Notes: generated from the letters alone by a model not told the origin. Shown: positions 45,488 to 54,657, counted from the first letter of the stretch. The stretch: DNA of 64,000 nucleotides from Glaciecola sp965658765 (GCA_965658765.1 CBFHTO010000001.1:1-64000); one strand, 5' to 3'. Made by a program: numbers and translations.

Positions 45488-45499
45488 ATTGTCGACAAT
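45488..45499. promoter_or_regulatory. GntR operator 3 (perfect palindrome)
   Basis: A second exact copy of ATTGTCGACAAT, 62 bases beyond operator 2 and upstream of the promoter. Spacing near six helical turns would suit looping or a cooperative auxiliary site. Confidence 0.65.
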
Positions 45500-45659
45500 G
45501 TTGACTGTGATCAAGAAGAAATTTCTGTTAATCGGATTTTGGGCTGGAGTTGATTATTTAATTATCTTAGTGGTAAGTAGGAACTACAATATATATTAAT
45601 CCCCCATAACGATTTACGCTATGGTCGGTTCGTACTTTTGAACCAATGAACTTGTTACT

Positions 45660-46325
45660 TTAACTAGTTACAACTGTAGTAGTAACAGTTGTTGTAATAA
45701 TGATCATCATTATTATTTCTTCCACCACCTGCGTTATGGCTTTTCCTATTGCTTCGTCTTCTGATATCTCTTTAATCTTTTGTTTGGCAACTTTACGGCC
45801 TTCGCTGCCAAAAACCTCATCTACTAAATCACACGCTTTTATCAGACTAATTAAGGCGATGTCCCTAGCAATGTAAGGCTTATTTTCAAAAATAATGCCC
45901 TTTATTCGTGCGCGTATTGCTAATTCAGGAACCGAATCTAAGGTTGGGTATCTTTCGACGTTGAATACCCAAAGTACTTTTGTTTTTTGATGTTTGAGAA
46001 TTTTTTTGGTAACAAGTTGGTCGGTGATGCGCTTATCAATGTCTTTGACTTTACCGTGAATACGTCGGACCCATTCGCCTGTCTTCCGACTTTTAGTATC
46101 TTGACGAATGAGATCTAAGGTTTCATCTAGCAATGGGTTGTTGGTACTGACCGTATCAACAAGTTGCACCTTGCCTTCACTAAGCGCAATACGCTCTTGA
46201 AACACCAAGTCCATCAGTAAGGCACCGGCTAATCCGTACGGCAAGGCAGTTGATGCTGAAAATACAACCGATCCTTTATCATCTTTTAGCGCCAACAGCA
46301 TGAGTTCTTCCGCTAATGAAAGCAT
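45660..46325 (-). CDS. GPP34-family (GOLPH3-like) protein
   Basis: A roughly 221-residue member of the GPP34 family, whose eukaryotic members bind phosphatidylinositol 4-phosphate on Golgi membranes; bacterial functions are unknown. LSLAEELMLLALKDDKGSVV, PYGLAGALLMDLVFQERIAL and NNPLLDETLDLI match the family start, and ARIKGIIFENKPYIARDIALISLIKACDLVDEVF its end. GAGGGG stands six bases before the ATG at 46325, deciding the start. The last 20 residues are odd: a low-complexity Ile/Thr/Val run (MMIIITTTVTTTVVTS) coded partly by a hairpin. It sits alone between the prp operon and prpE. Confidence 0.85.
   Translation of the reverse strand: MLSLAEELMLLALKDDKGSVVFSASTALPYGLAGALLMDLVFQERIALSEGKVQLVDTVSTNNPLLDETLDLIRQDTKSRKTGEWVRRIHGKVKDIDKRITDQLVTKKILKHQKTKVLWVFNVERYPTLDSVPELAIRARIKGIIFENKPYIARDIALISLIKACDLVDEVFGSEGRKVAKQKIKEISEDEAIGKAITQVVEEIIMMIIITTTVTTTVVTS
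45670..45692. repeat. Hairpin inside the last codons of the GPP34 gene
   Basis: ACAACTGT and ACAGTTGT form a perfect 8-bp stem around AGTAGTA, and codes for part of the low-complexity Thr/Val tail. It might end transcription before the prp promoter or be a trace of local expansion of simple sequence. Confidence 0.4.
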
Positions 46326-46687
46326 ACACATCCCCTCAAAATAATTGGAAAGTAAGGCTAAAGTAACGCGATATCGAGTTATTGAACAGCTAGAAATAGT
46401 AAGTAAATGTGTTTTGAACAAGTACCTCGATATTTTGGAAATTTCACTAATTCTTAGTAAATTTCACAGATCGAATGTTAAAAATTAAATCATTAATTTA
46501 GTAAGTATATGTATTTTATATATATTATAGCTTTGGCATTTTTATTGAATAAAGGGAAATTGTTAACGCGTTTTCCACTCATGTGAGTCTTTCGTATCCA
46601 ATCAAAAGACTCTTCATGCCTTTAGCGCTTAACCAACTATACTCAAAAAATATCAAAAATTTAGTTCAACACAGAAAAGGGACACAT
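46326..46687. other. Divergent intergenic region, GPP34 and repeat lipoprotein
   Basis: Strongly AT-rich (for example TATGTATTTTATATATATTATAG at about 46507-46529) and without a supported gene. It must hold divergent promoters for the two flanking genes, but I could not fix a unique -35/-10 pair. An open frame running in from 46583 upstream of the lipoprotein start has no ribosome site and looks incidental. Confidence 0.45.
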
Positions 46688-47365
46688 ATGAGCAATCGAA
46701 TCAAACGACCGGTATTTACTTTTATTGGCACAGTTTTCTCCTTTATCCTATTAAGTGGATGTATTGTTCATGTGGGTGCATCGCCTTCAGAATACGGTCA
46801 TAGTGGCAGTGACTACAGTTCGGTAAACAAGTCGTTAAAAGTAAGTGATGGCAAAGAAGTTGGTGATCTATCTTCAGTAAATGGGCGTCTTAGCGTTGGT
46901 GATAGAGTTAGCGCAGAGGACATTTCAAGTGTAAACGGATCACTCAGCATTGGTTCAAATGTAAGTGCTGAAGATGTTAGCACGGTTAATGGCAGACTAA
47001 GCGCAAGCGAAGGACTAAGAGTAAGTGGTGATTTAACTTCTGTGAACGGGGGCATCTCAGTCGCTAGAAATTCAGAAATATTGGGAGATGTGACTTCGGT
47101 AAATGGCTCAATAAAACTCAATGGAGTCACGGTAGGCAAAAATGTTGAAACAGTTAATGCGAGTATAGATATATTGGCGGGTTCTCAAATTAAAGGAAAC
47201 ATCGTATATCAAAAAACCAGTCGCAATAATAATTATCGAGGAAAAAATCCAAAGCTGTCGATTTCTGCAGACTCAAGCCTTGATGGACAGATCATTCTCT
47301 ATCGCGAAGTTGACCTTGATATAGACAATAGCGATTTAATGAAAAAAGTTGTGAGAAAATACTAA
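46688..47365 (+). CDS. Lipoprotein with seven short S-V-N-G repeats (beta-solenoid-like)
   Basis: A roughly 225-residue lipoprotein. The signal peptide ends in the lipobox LLSGC (Cys about residue 25). The region about 42-165 is seven tandem units of 18-19 residues, each built on (S/T)(S/T)VN(G/K/A)xhxhxxxxxhxxDh, such as SSVNGRLSVGDRVSAEDI. This periodicity suits a right-handed beta-solenoid like that of bactofilins, but I do not claim membership. The C-terminal part has a basic stretch (KTSRNNNYRGKNPKL) and more strands. The start at 46688 is set by AAAAGGGACACAT; the frame is open earlier. Exported and probably membrane-anchored; function unknown. Confidence 0.72.
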   Translation: MSNRIKRPVFTFIGTVFSFILLSGCIVHVGASPSEYGHSGSDYSSVNKSLKVSDGKEVGDLSSVNGRLSVGDRVSAEDISSVNGSLSIGSNVSAEDVSTVNGRLSASEGLRVSGDLTSVNGGISVARNSEILGDVTSVNGSIKLNGVTVGKNVETVNASIDILAGSQIKGNIVYQKTSRNNNYRGKNPKLSISADSSLDGQIILYREVDLDIDNSDLMKKVVRKY

Positions 47366-47417
47366 GGCGTTCTAGGGTCTGTTCCCTAATAGCCTAAATA
47401 TTCTATCAGAAAAAATA

Positions 47418-47453
47418 AAACCCCACATGTCATAACAACACGTGGGGGTTTCT
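47418..47453. terminator. Bidirectional terminator between repeat lipoprotein and prpE
   Basis: AAACCCCACATGT pairs, with a one-base bulge, with ACACGTGGGGGTTT around CATAACA. T-rich sequence lies on both sides (TTTCTT on plus, and a run of T on minus). It separates two convergent genes and is GC-rich in an AT-rich context. Confidence 0.8.
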
Positions 47454-47484
47454 TATCAAGCAGTCAGTGGCTACTAGTTCAGCT

Positions 47485-49377
47485 TTATTCCTTGACCAAG
47501 CCGTTTTTTTGCATAATGCCTTTTATCTCGCCAATACTGGCAGGATCATCAATCGTAGAAGGTATCGCAAAATCTTGATTATCAGCAATTTGTCGAAGCA
47601 GTTTTCTGAGTATTTTACCAGAACGAGTCTTAGGTAAACGAGGTACTATGATCGTTTGCTTCAAACAAGCAACGGCACCAATCTCTTTGCGAACCATACC
47701 AACAAGCTCAGCTTGAAGGTCTTCTTCGCTAATCTCAACACCGTCTTTCAATAAGGCCAAACCAACTGGCACTTGGCCTTTCAAACTATCGTGAATACCA
47801 ATAACCGTGCATTCTGCAACGGCCTTATGAGATGCAAGCACTTCTTCCATCTCCCCTGTTGATAATCTATGACCCGCTACGTTAATCACATCATCGGTGC
47901 GTCCCATGACAAACAAGTAACCGTCTTCGTCAATATATCCACCATCGCCAGAGCAATAATAACCCGGATATTCAGACAAATAGCTGTCTTTGTAGCGCTT
48001 AAAATCACCCCATACATTCGCAAAACAACTCGGCGGTAGCGGTAATTTGATTGCAATTGCGCCTTGGGTGTTAGCAGGAAGAGACTCTCCTGAACCGTCC
48101 AAGATCTGCACGTTAAAGCCCGGAACAGGTTTAGTAGATGAGCCTGCTTTAGCCGGTAATTGTTCTATTCCCATTAAGTTGGCTGAGATCGCCCAACCCG
48201 TTTCGGTTTGCCACCAGTGATCGACAACAGGCTTCCCAGTCTTTTCAGTTGTCCAATCGTAAGTTGGAGGATCAAGACGTTCGCCGGCCATAAACACGGT
48301 TTGTAAGCAATCAAGATTGTAATCCGCGAGTAATTCTGCCTCCGGATCTTCTTTGCGTATTGCTCTAAAAGCGGTCGGAGCAGCAAACACCGCTTTAACG
48401 CCATACTCTTCTATGACGCGCCAAAACGCTCCTGCATCTGGTGTGCGTACTGGCTTGCCTTCATACACAACGGTCGTGCAACCGTGAAGTAAAGGCGCAT
48501 ATACAATGTAGGAATGCCCAACTACCCAGCCAACATCAGATGCTGCCCAAAAGACATCACCCGGAGCCATGTTATATACCGCGGTCATGCTATATTTTAG
48601 GGCCACCGCATGTGAAGCATTATCTCTCACAACACCTTTTGGTTTGCCAGTGGTACCCGAGGTGTAAAGAATATAAAGCGGATCGCTTCCGCTCACCGCA
48701 ACGCAGTCTGCTGGCTCAGCATTTTGCACAGCTTGTGCCCAATCAATGTCTCTGCCTTCTTGCATTTCGGCAACACATTGCTCTCGTTGCAATAAAACAA
48801 CTTTGCTTGGTTTGTGCGAAGCAATCACGATGGCTTCATCAACCATCGGTTTGTATTGAATAACACGGTTTATTTCAATTCCGCAAGAAGCAGTAACAAT
48901 AAGACTTGGAGTTGCATCATCGATACGAACCGCTAATTCGTTTGCAGAGAAGCCTCCAAATACAACCGAATGGATAGCGCCAAGTCGAGCAACCGCAAGC
49001 ATGGCAATCACCGCTTCTGCAATCATCGGCATATAAATGACGACACGATCGCCTTTCACTACGCCGTTATCTTTCAACACACCCGCAAACTTAGAGACTT
49101 TGTCTAAAAGTTCAGAGTACGTAATTGTCGTTTTAACACCGGTAACGGGAGAGTCAAAAAAGATTGCGGCTTGTTCCCCTCGTCCGTTTTGAACATGAGT
49201 ATCCAAAGCCATAAAACAAGTATTCATTTGCGCATCAGCAAACCATCTTGTTATCCCATTTTCATCTGTTGACAGCACATTTTTAGGTGCCTCAAACCAC
49301 GGCAGTTGTTCTGCCTTTTCTGCCCAAAACGATTCAGGTTCGTTTATCGAGCGATCGTACTCTTGTTGATATGACAT
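47485..49377 (-). CDS. prpE: Propionate-CoA ligase PrpE
   Basis: A 630-residue acyl-CoA synthetase. The P-loop is ILYTSGTTGKPKG, with YEGKPVRTPDAGAFWRVIEEY, the adenylation core DHWWQTETGW and the catalytic C-terminal Lys in RLPKTRSGKILRKLLRQIA. The start MSYQQEYDRSINEPESFWAEKA and the length match PrpE rather than acetyl-CoA synthetase (about 650). It would activate propionate for PrpC. It lies 2 kb upstream of the prp operon on the same strand, separated by two unrelated genes; none of the ATTGTCGACAAT operators is visible just upstream of it. Confidence 0.92.
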   Translation of the reverse strand: MSYQQEYDRSINEPESFWAEKAEQLPWFEAPKNVLSTDENGITRWFADAQMNTCFMALDTHVQNGRGEQAAIFFDSPVTGVKTTITYSELLDKVSKFAGVLKDNGVVKGDRVVIYMPMIAEAVIAMLAVARLGAIHSVVFGGFSANELAVRIDDATPSLIVTASCGIEINRVIQYKPMVDEAIVIASHKPSKVVLLQREQCVAEMQEGRDIDWAQAVQNAEPADCVAVSGSDPLYILYTSGTTGKPKGVVRDNASHAVALKYSMTAVYNMAPGDVFWAASDVGWVVGHSYIVYAPLLHGCTTVVYEGKPVRTPDAGAFWRVIEEYGVKAVFAAPTAFRAIRKEDPEAELLADYNLDCLQTVFMAGERLDPPTYDWTTEKTGKPVVDHWWQTETGWAISANLMGIEQLPAKAGSSTKPVPGFNVQILDGSGESLPANTQGAIAIKLPLPPSCFANVWGDFKRYKDSYLSEYPGYYCSGDGGYIDEDGYLFVMGRTDDVINVAGHRLSTGEMEEVLASHKAVAECTVIGIHDSLKGQVPVGLALLKDGVEISEEDLQAELVGMVRKEIGAVACLKQTIIVPRLPKTRSGKILRKLLRQIADNQDFAIPSTIDDPASIGEIKGIMQKNGLVKE

Positions 49378-49461
49378 TTGCTTACACCTTTATTTACGTT
49401 TACATAACAATAATGCATATATGTAAATATGGTGTATGCGACTTAAGCCTTATCCTGGCGC

Positions 49462-52400
49462 TTAATCGCACTCAAGCTTGATCTTCCTCAGTAAACTAAA
49501 ACTAAATAAGCAAAGCAGCGTCCAGAATTGTATAGTCCCGCCCCCATCACTGTCAGGTTGCTCAACGACTGGCGCAGGTACATCATTGACAACAACGCTT
49601 ATATCCGCACTAACTGACTTAGTGCCGTCTGACACAATCACTCTAAATACTAGCGTTTGTGGAGATGATACTTGTGGTGCGGTAAAGCTCATACGCGCAT
49701 TCGATGAAGTTGTAATAGATACAGTAGAACCACTAATTTGTTCCCAAGTAATCGTCAATACGTCCGGATCAGGGTCAGTAATAGTCGCTTGAACACTGAA
49801 ACTTTGTCCTTCGTTTACGCTGTAGTTCTCACTATCAAAGCTTACCGTTGGTGCTGTATTTTGATTGCGAATGGTCACAGTGACGTTTTCAGATGAAGTC
49901 GCTCTCCCATCAAATACCTCAAGCGTAAACAGCAGTGTTTCACTGCGGTTAACCTGCGGAGCCAAAAAGGAAAGCAAGGGACTAGAACTTTCTTCTAACT
50001 CAATTGCCAGTCCACCGATTTGCGTCCATTTAAAGGTGAGCTCGTCACCATCGGGATCGCTAGTTGCCGACGCATCAACCCTTACTGTATCTCCCTCAAT
50101 TACTGTGGTTTGTTTATCGACTCTAATTGTCGCTGATCTATTAGGTCGAGGAATACCCAATACACCCGGATCTTTTATCACACCGTTTGCAAGCTTGTCT
50201 GAATCGTTAGGCCCACCGTCTTGTATCCACAATTTGATGCAAACATCACCTTCATTCAAGCCCTGTACATAAAGGCTAGAATCAGGATCTGGACAATTAC
50301 CATTTTGATCAAGTGACGCGGATGCTAGCGCATTTTCACTATTTTCTACGAAGGTAAACCAGCCATCTTCAGAGTTAAATTTTCGATAGGCATAATTTGC
50401 ACCAATGACTTCACCATCGGCTAGAGGCACAATTAAAGAAACGCTTTCTCCAACCTCATTCAGACCCTTTATATTTGCAGTTAACATGGTACTTACATGT
50501 TCGAACTGGGAATCGGTTGATAATTCCGTAACGCTGCCATTCTCACCACCAAATTCGGCGAGGTCGGCCGTACTAATATTTGCTGAAGTCGCTTGTACAC
50601 CTTTTGCTAACAAAGCAACATCACCAAGACTAAGTCGATAACCAGCTTCAGTTCTAAGCACCTGGCGACTAATACCAGACGGCACTGTGGTAATATTCGC
50701 GCTATTGTCTAAGTAGTCAGCAATGCCGTCTTGGTCACTGTCTCGCTGGCCTTCGTCAAAGTCACTAATACCATCAAAATCACTGTCTAAATCAGAAGAT
50801 AAGGCTCTTTCGCTGTCCTCAATTCTAAATTGATAGTTTACGCTTGTGCTTAATGCTTGCTGAGTATTACTCTCTGTCACGACAACATTGATGGTGTTTA
50901 CCCCTTGCGTGTAGTCAAGAGGGTCAAATTGCACACTAAGTAATCGATCATTAACGTCAGTCTCGTTGATCGTTTGTCCGTTTATTTGCACTAGCACTGT
51001 ATGCTCGTCCGACAAATTAATATCGTCAATATTTAAACTAATCTCCACATCACCTTGGTCTTGATAGATCAAGCTCACCGCCCTATCGTTTTGCATCAGG
51101 CTCATGGACTGTAAAGGCGCAAAGTTACGGTTATCAATCCTAATCTTAATCGGATCGGAATTGGACAAGATAGCGTTATTAGCTTGCACAAATTGTACGT
51201 TGATTTCGTCCCCGATGATCGCAGTAAGAGCAGCTTCAAGCTCCAGTAAAGCAAATTGGCCTTGCTCAATAGTTAGATTACTACTAGTCGGACTGACCGC
51301 TGGCCCGCTCACAGAATATTGCACTACAACGGGATAGTTTGCAGCTTGCCCACTTAAATATACGGGTATTTTTATTCGACCGCCAGGCGCGACAGCACCA
51401 TCTGCTTTACTAGCGACGCTCGGCAGTATTTCTAGATTAAGCTCTTTGACAGCCGTATTGCCTGCAGCATCTTCAACACTTATCACTGCACTTTGTTTAC
51501 CGGAGCTTAAATAACGCTCTGTGATCAATTCTGAACTTACTTCGCCGTCAACCAAGTCACTTGCGCTGAAAGCAACTGATGTTTGGATATCTGTCAGCAC
51601 GCCTGATGAATTTATTACAACAGTATCAATCACTTGGAATTCTGGCGCTGTGGTATCAACAATACTCACTTTTTGTTCACTTTGTGTTTCATTACCAGCA
51701 AAGTCGACCGCGGTCCAAGTAATGATGTGATCCCCTACTGCAAGCGGTTCATTGTAATCGTTCTCAATTGTCGGCGGGTTCAAGTTATTGTCGCTAACGC
51801 GAGGCACCTCAAGCTCAATCTCTGTACTAGGGCCAGTTGCTTCAAAGCGCAAATCTTTAAGCTCAGCAATGGTCGGAGCTTGGTCATCTCCAATGGTCGG
51901 ATTCAATGGCTGGCTGTCGTCTCCATCGACAATTCCATCGTTGTCGTCGTCACTGTCGGCGTTGTTACCTATACCGTCACCATCGGTATCTGTGGTTTCT
52001 GCAGCAGAAAACGGAAACGCATCAGCATCATCTAGTACACCATCGTTGTCGTCGTCGTCATCCGCGTTGTTTCCGATCCCATCATTGTCATTGTCACCTG
52101 TTTCAGTCGCGTCAAACGGAAAGGCATCTTGCCCATCGAGCACGCCGTCGTTATCGTCATCATTGTCTCTGTTGTCGCCAAGGCCATCCGCGTCGTTATC
52201 GCTCCATTCACTATCATCGAACGGAAATGCGTCATTTACGTCTTCAAACCCATCATTGTCGTCGTCTAAATCAGCATTATCACCTAGACCATCGGCGTCG
52301 TTGTCGGTGCTTTCCTCTGCATCAAATGGGAAAGCATCTTCTGAATCAGGCACTCCGTCAGCATCGTCATCTGGATCAGCATTATTGCCTATGCCATCTC

Positions 52401-54657
52401 CATCAAAATCGGATGTTTCACTTGAATCAAGAGGGAATAAATCATCCACGTCAGCGACTCTGTCGCCATCATCATCGGTATCAATATTGTTTCCAATACC
52501 GTCGTTATCAGTATCTAAGGTCTCAGTTGGGTCAAAAGGAAACGCGTCTCTCTCATCTTCAACACCATCATTGTCGTCATCGGTATCGGCGTTATTACCA
52601 ACGCCATCTCCATCAAAATCTAGTGTTTCTGTGGGATCATCTTCAAATGCATCATATTCATCAATAACCCCGTCATTATCGTTGTCGGGGTCGGCATTAT
52701 TGCCTATACCATCTCCGTCAGTATCGGCCCACTCAAGGACCGAAAACGGAAATGCATCAGCAAAATCTCGCACACCATCGTTGTCGTCGTCGTCATCTAA
52801 GTTATTTCCAATACCATCTTGGTCGTAGTCGGCAACTTCATTTGGGTCAAGCGGAAAACGGTCAAACTCATCGTCTAATCCATCGTTATCGTCGTCAGGG
52901 TCGGCATTATTGCCGATGCGATCGCCGTCTGTGTCTAAAAACTCATTCGGGTTAAACTGAAACGCATCTTCGAAGTCCAACACACCGTCGTTGTCGTCAT
53001 CATTGTCTGCCTCATCACCAATACCGTCTTGGTCGTTGTCTCTGAACTCACCTGGGTCAAGCGGAAACTCGTCATCAACGTCTCTCACGCCATCGTTATC
53101 ATCATCGTCGTCTTCGTTGTCGCCTTTGCCATCTTCATCTGTATCAAATTGCTCGCTCGGATCACGAGGAAAAGCATCTTCTAAGTCCGACACACCATCG
53201 CCATCATCGTCGGTATCACCGTTATTACCGATACCGTCTCCGTCCGAGTCAATTGTCTCATTGGGATCTAAGGGGAACTGATCGAATTCGTCTAGACCAC
53301 CGTCATTGTCGTCGTCGTTATCTGCGTTATCGCCAACGCCATCTCCATCGTTATCGTTTGTTTCAGAATCATCTAATGGAAACGCGTCATTCACGTCCGC
53401 TACACCATCGTTGTCATCGTCAATGTCAGCATTATTACCTATACCGTCACCGTCGCTGTCAGTATTTTCAGTTGGATCGAATTGAAAGGCGTCTAATACG
53501 TCCGGTACGCCGTCATTATCATCATCTTCGTCGCCATTGTCGCCCTCTCCATCATTGTCAGAATCACGAGTCTCCGAAGGGTCAAATGGAAACACATCTT
53601 GAGTATCAACCACGCCATCGTTGTCGTCATCTGTGTCTTGCTCGTTAGGTATGCCATCGCTATCGAAGTCGTCTATAGGCAATTCTAGGTAATTATCTAA
53701 CCAGTTAAATTCTCTGCCCAAATTAGTAGGAACGGCGAGAACAGAATAGCCGAAAGTGATGATATCAGGCGCTTGGGTTTGCACGTTTGCCGTTATTGCT
53801 TGGTTATTGTTCGAAGAAGTAATCGTACACTTGGCAAATTCATCAAATATCGAACAGCCTTGCGCCAAGCTAATAGCACCAGAAAAAGAAATATCCGTAA
53901 ACGCTGTATCAGCATTAGGCACAAACCATAAGTCGTATTCTTGCGCATCTTGTACAGTCACACTGATGCTGCTCGTCTGACTAGTACCTACTTCGGAAAT
54001 TTGAGGGTTTGCACTTAGACGTGCATCGAAAGGCGCATTATCACCACTTGCAGAAATCGATAATACTGGAATAAAGCGATTAACAATGAGTTCTTCTAGG
54101 GTATCGTAATCAGTCGTCGTGTTGCCCAACTCGTCTTGTAATTCAATGCCAGAAATAAACCATAATCCAGTGTCAGCATTGTTCGGCACAGTCACTTCGA
54201 AAACTGCTTCTTGAAGCCCTCCATCAGCTGTCCAATCTTGTGTTTGAATAGCGATTAACTCTTGCCCTGTTAGTTGATTACGCAATGAGAAAGTAAGAGG
54301 TGAAATCACCGATTCATCAGTTGCTGTTAGCGAAACCTCTAGGGTTTGGTCAACTGAACTCAAAGTCACATTTGAAACCGAGAGCTCAGCATTGGTTAAA
54401 ACAGGGGGGCTCAGGTCTGCTTCTTGAGCATAAAGAGAATGAGACAACGCGAAAGACGATGTAATGGCGAGTGCGACTTTACTCAATGCAGAACTTGTTA
54501 AAAAATTGCGCGGCCAAGAGAAGGCCGAATGTGACAATTCCTTCGGCGAAAAATTAGCAGTATTGATGTTCTTAGACGCATATTTCGGCCTAATTTTGCC
54601 GCTTTTTTTTGGCACTACGATTTTAAATCCGCCGCTTTTTTCGCGTAATCGATTCAT
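49462..54657 (-). CDS. Giant exported TSP3-repeat, Ig-like surface protein with GlyGly-CTERM-like tail
   Basis: A roughly 1,731-residue protein. An unusually long N-terminal leader (about 75 residues; signal core SALSKVALAITSSFALSHSLYAQ) is followed by Ig-like beta-domains, then seventeen tandem 35-residue thrombospondin type 3 repeats (about residues 330-925) of the form DxDxDGxGNNADxDDDNDGVxDxxDAFP, which bind calcium in loops. A HYR-like domain (TWTAVDFAGNETQSEQ), further beta-domains, and two PKD/REJ-like domains (SATSDPDGDELTFKW and ITDPDPDVLTITWEQ) precede a C-terminus with Gly-Gly-Gly, hydrophobic helix and basic residues (GGGTIQFWTLLCLFSFSLLRKIK), typical of rhombosortase sorting. Start at 54657 has GAGAG upstream. 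Probably an adhesin or surface structural protein. Confidence 0.85.
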   Translation of the reverse strand: MNRLREKSGGFKIVVPKKSGKIRPKYASKNINTANFSPKELSHSAFSWPRNFLTSSALSKVALAITSSFALSHSLYAQEADLSPPVLTNAELSVSNVTLSSVDQTLEVSLTATDESVISPLTFSLRNQLTGQELIAIQTQDWTADGGLQEAVFEVTVPNNADTGLWFISGIELQDELGNTTTDYDTLEELIVNRFIPVLSISASGDNAPFDARLSANPQISEVGTSQTSSISVTVQDAQEYDLWFVPNADTAFTDISFSGAISLAQGCSIFDEFAKCTITSSNNNQAITANVQTQAPDIITFGYSVLAVPTNLGREFNWLDNYLELPIDDFDSDGIPNEQDTDDDNDGVVDTQDVFPFDPSETRDSDNDGEGDNGDEDDDNDGVPDVLDAFQFDPTENTDSDGDGIGNNADIDDDNDGVADVNDAFPLDDSETNDNDGDGVGDNADNDDDNDGGLDEFDQFPLDPNETIDSDGDGIGNNGDTDDDGDGVSDLEDAFPRDPSEQFDTDEDGKGDNEDDDDDNDGVRDVDDEFPLDPGEFRDNDQDGIGDEADNDDDNDGVLDFEDAFQFNPNEFLDTDGDRIGNNADPDDDNDGLDDEFDRFPLDPNEVADYDQDGIGNNLDDDDDNDGVRDFADAFPFSVLEWADTDGDGIGNNADPDNDNDGVIDEYDAFEDDPTETLDFDGDGVGNNADTDDDNDGVEDERDAFPFDPTETLDTDNDGIGNNIDTDDDGDRVADVDDLFPLDSSETSDFDGDGIGNNADPDDDADGVPDSEDAFPFDAEESTDNDADGLGDNADLDDDNDGFEDVNDAFPFDDSEWSDNDADGLGDNRDNDDDNDGVLDGQDAFPFDATETGDNDNDGIGNNADDDDDNDGVLDDADAFPFSAAETTDTDGDGIGNNADSDDDNDGIVDGDDSQPLNPTIGDDQAPTIAELKDLRFEATGPSTEIELEVPRVSDNNLNPPTIENDYNEPLAVGDHIITWTAVDFAGNETQSEQKVSIVDTTAPEFQVIDTVVINSSGVLTDIQTSVAFSASDLVDGEVSSELITERYLSSGKQSAVISVEDAAGNTAVKELNLEILPSVASKADGAVAPGGRIKIPVYLSGQAANYPVVVQYSVSGPAVSPTSSNLTIEQGQFALLELEAALTAIIGDEINVQFVQANNAILSNSDPIKIRIDNRNFAPLQSMSLMQNDRAVSLIYQDQGDVEISLNIDDINLSDEHTVLVQINGQTINETDVNDRLLSVQFDPLDYTQGVNTINVVVTESNTQQALSTSVNYQFRIEDSERALSSDLDSDFDGISDFDEGQRDSDQDGIADYLDNSANITTVPSGISRQVLRTEAGYRLSLGDVALLAKGVQATSANISTADLAEFGGENGSVTELSTDSQFEHVSTMLTANIKGLNEVGESVSLIVPLADGEVIGANYAYRKFNSEDGWFTFVENSENALASASLDQNGNCPDPDSSLYVQGLNEGDVCIKLWIQDGGPNDSDKLANGVIKDPGVLGIPRPNRSATIRVDKQTTVIEGDTVRVDASATSDPDGDELTFKWTQIGGLAIELEESSSPLLSFLAPQVNRSETLLFTLEVFDGRATSSENVTVTIRNQNTAPTVSFDSENYSVNEGQSFSVQATITDPDPDVLTITWEQISGSTVSITTSSNARMSFTAPQVSSPQTLVFRVIVSDGTKSVSADISVVVNDVPAPVVEQPDSDGGGTIQFWTLLCLFSFSLLRKIKLECD
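51888..53678 (-). repeat. Coding tandem repeat, 17 units of about 105 bp
   Basis: Seventeen consecutive copies of a 35-codon unit encode the TSP3 calcium-binding array of the giant surface protein. The units are clearly diverged in DNA (only the DDDNDGV codons and neighbouring Asp codons stay alike), so the array is old rather than freshly expanded. Unit 1 is incomplete at its start and unit 17 has a divergent end. Confidence 0.85.

Noticed and set aside
46583..46687. 35-codon upstream part of the repeat lipoprotein frame
   Set aside because: No ribosome site; the start at 46688 has AAAAGGGA and gives a standard lipoprotein signal.
51788..52828. Long Ser/Pro-rich open frame (346 codons) opposite the TSP3 array, with further ones at 51906-52667 and 53253-53648
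   Set aside because: These are antisense shadows of the Asp codons in the repeat array; no ribosome site, monotonous composition, and the minus-strand gene is clearly real.
51888..53678. Possible CRISPR array from regular spacing
   Set aside because: The spacing is 105 bp, in frame and coding, with no 20-40 bp identical repeats; it is a protein repeat.
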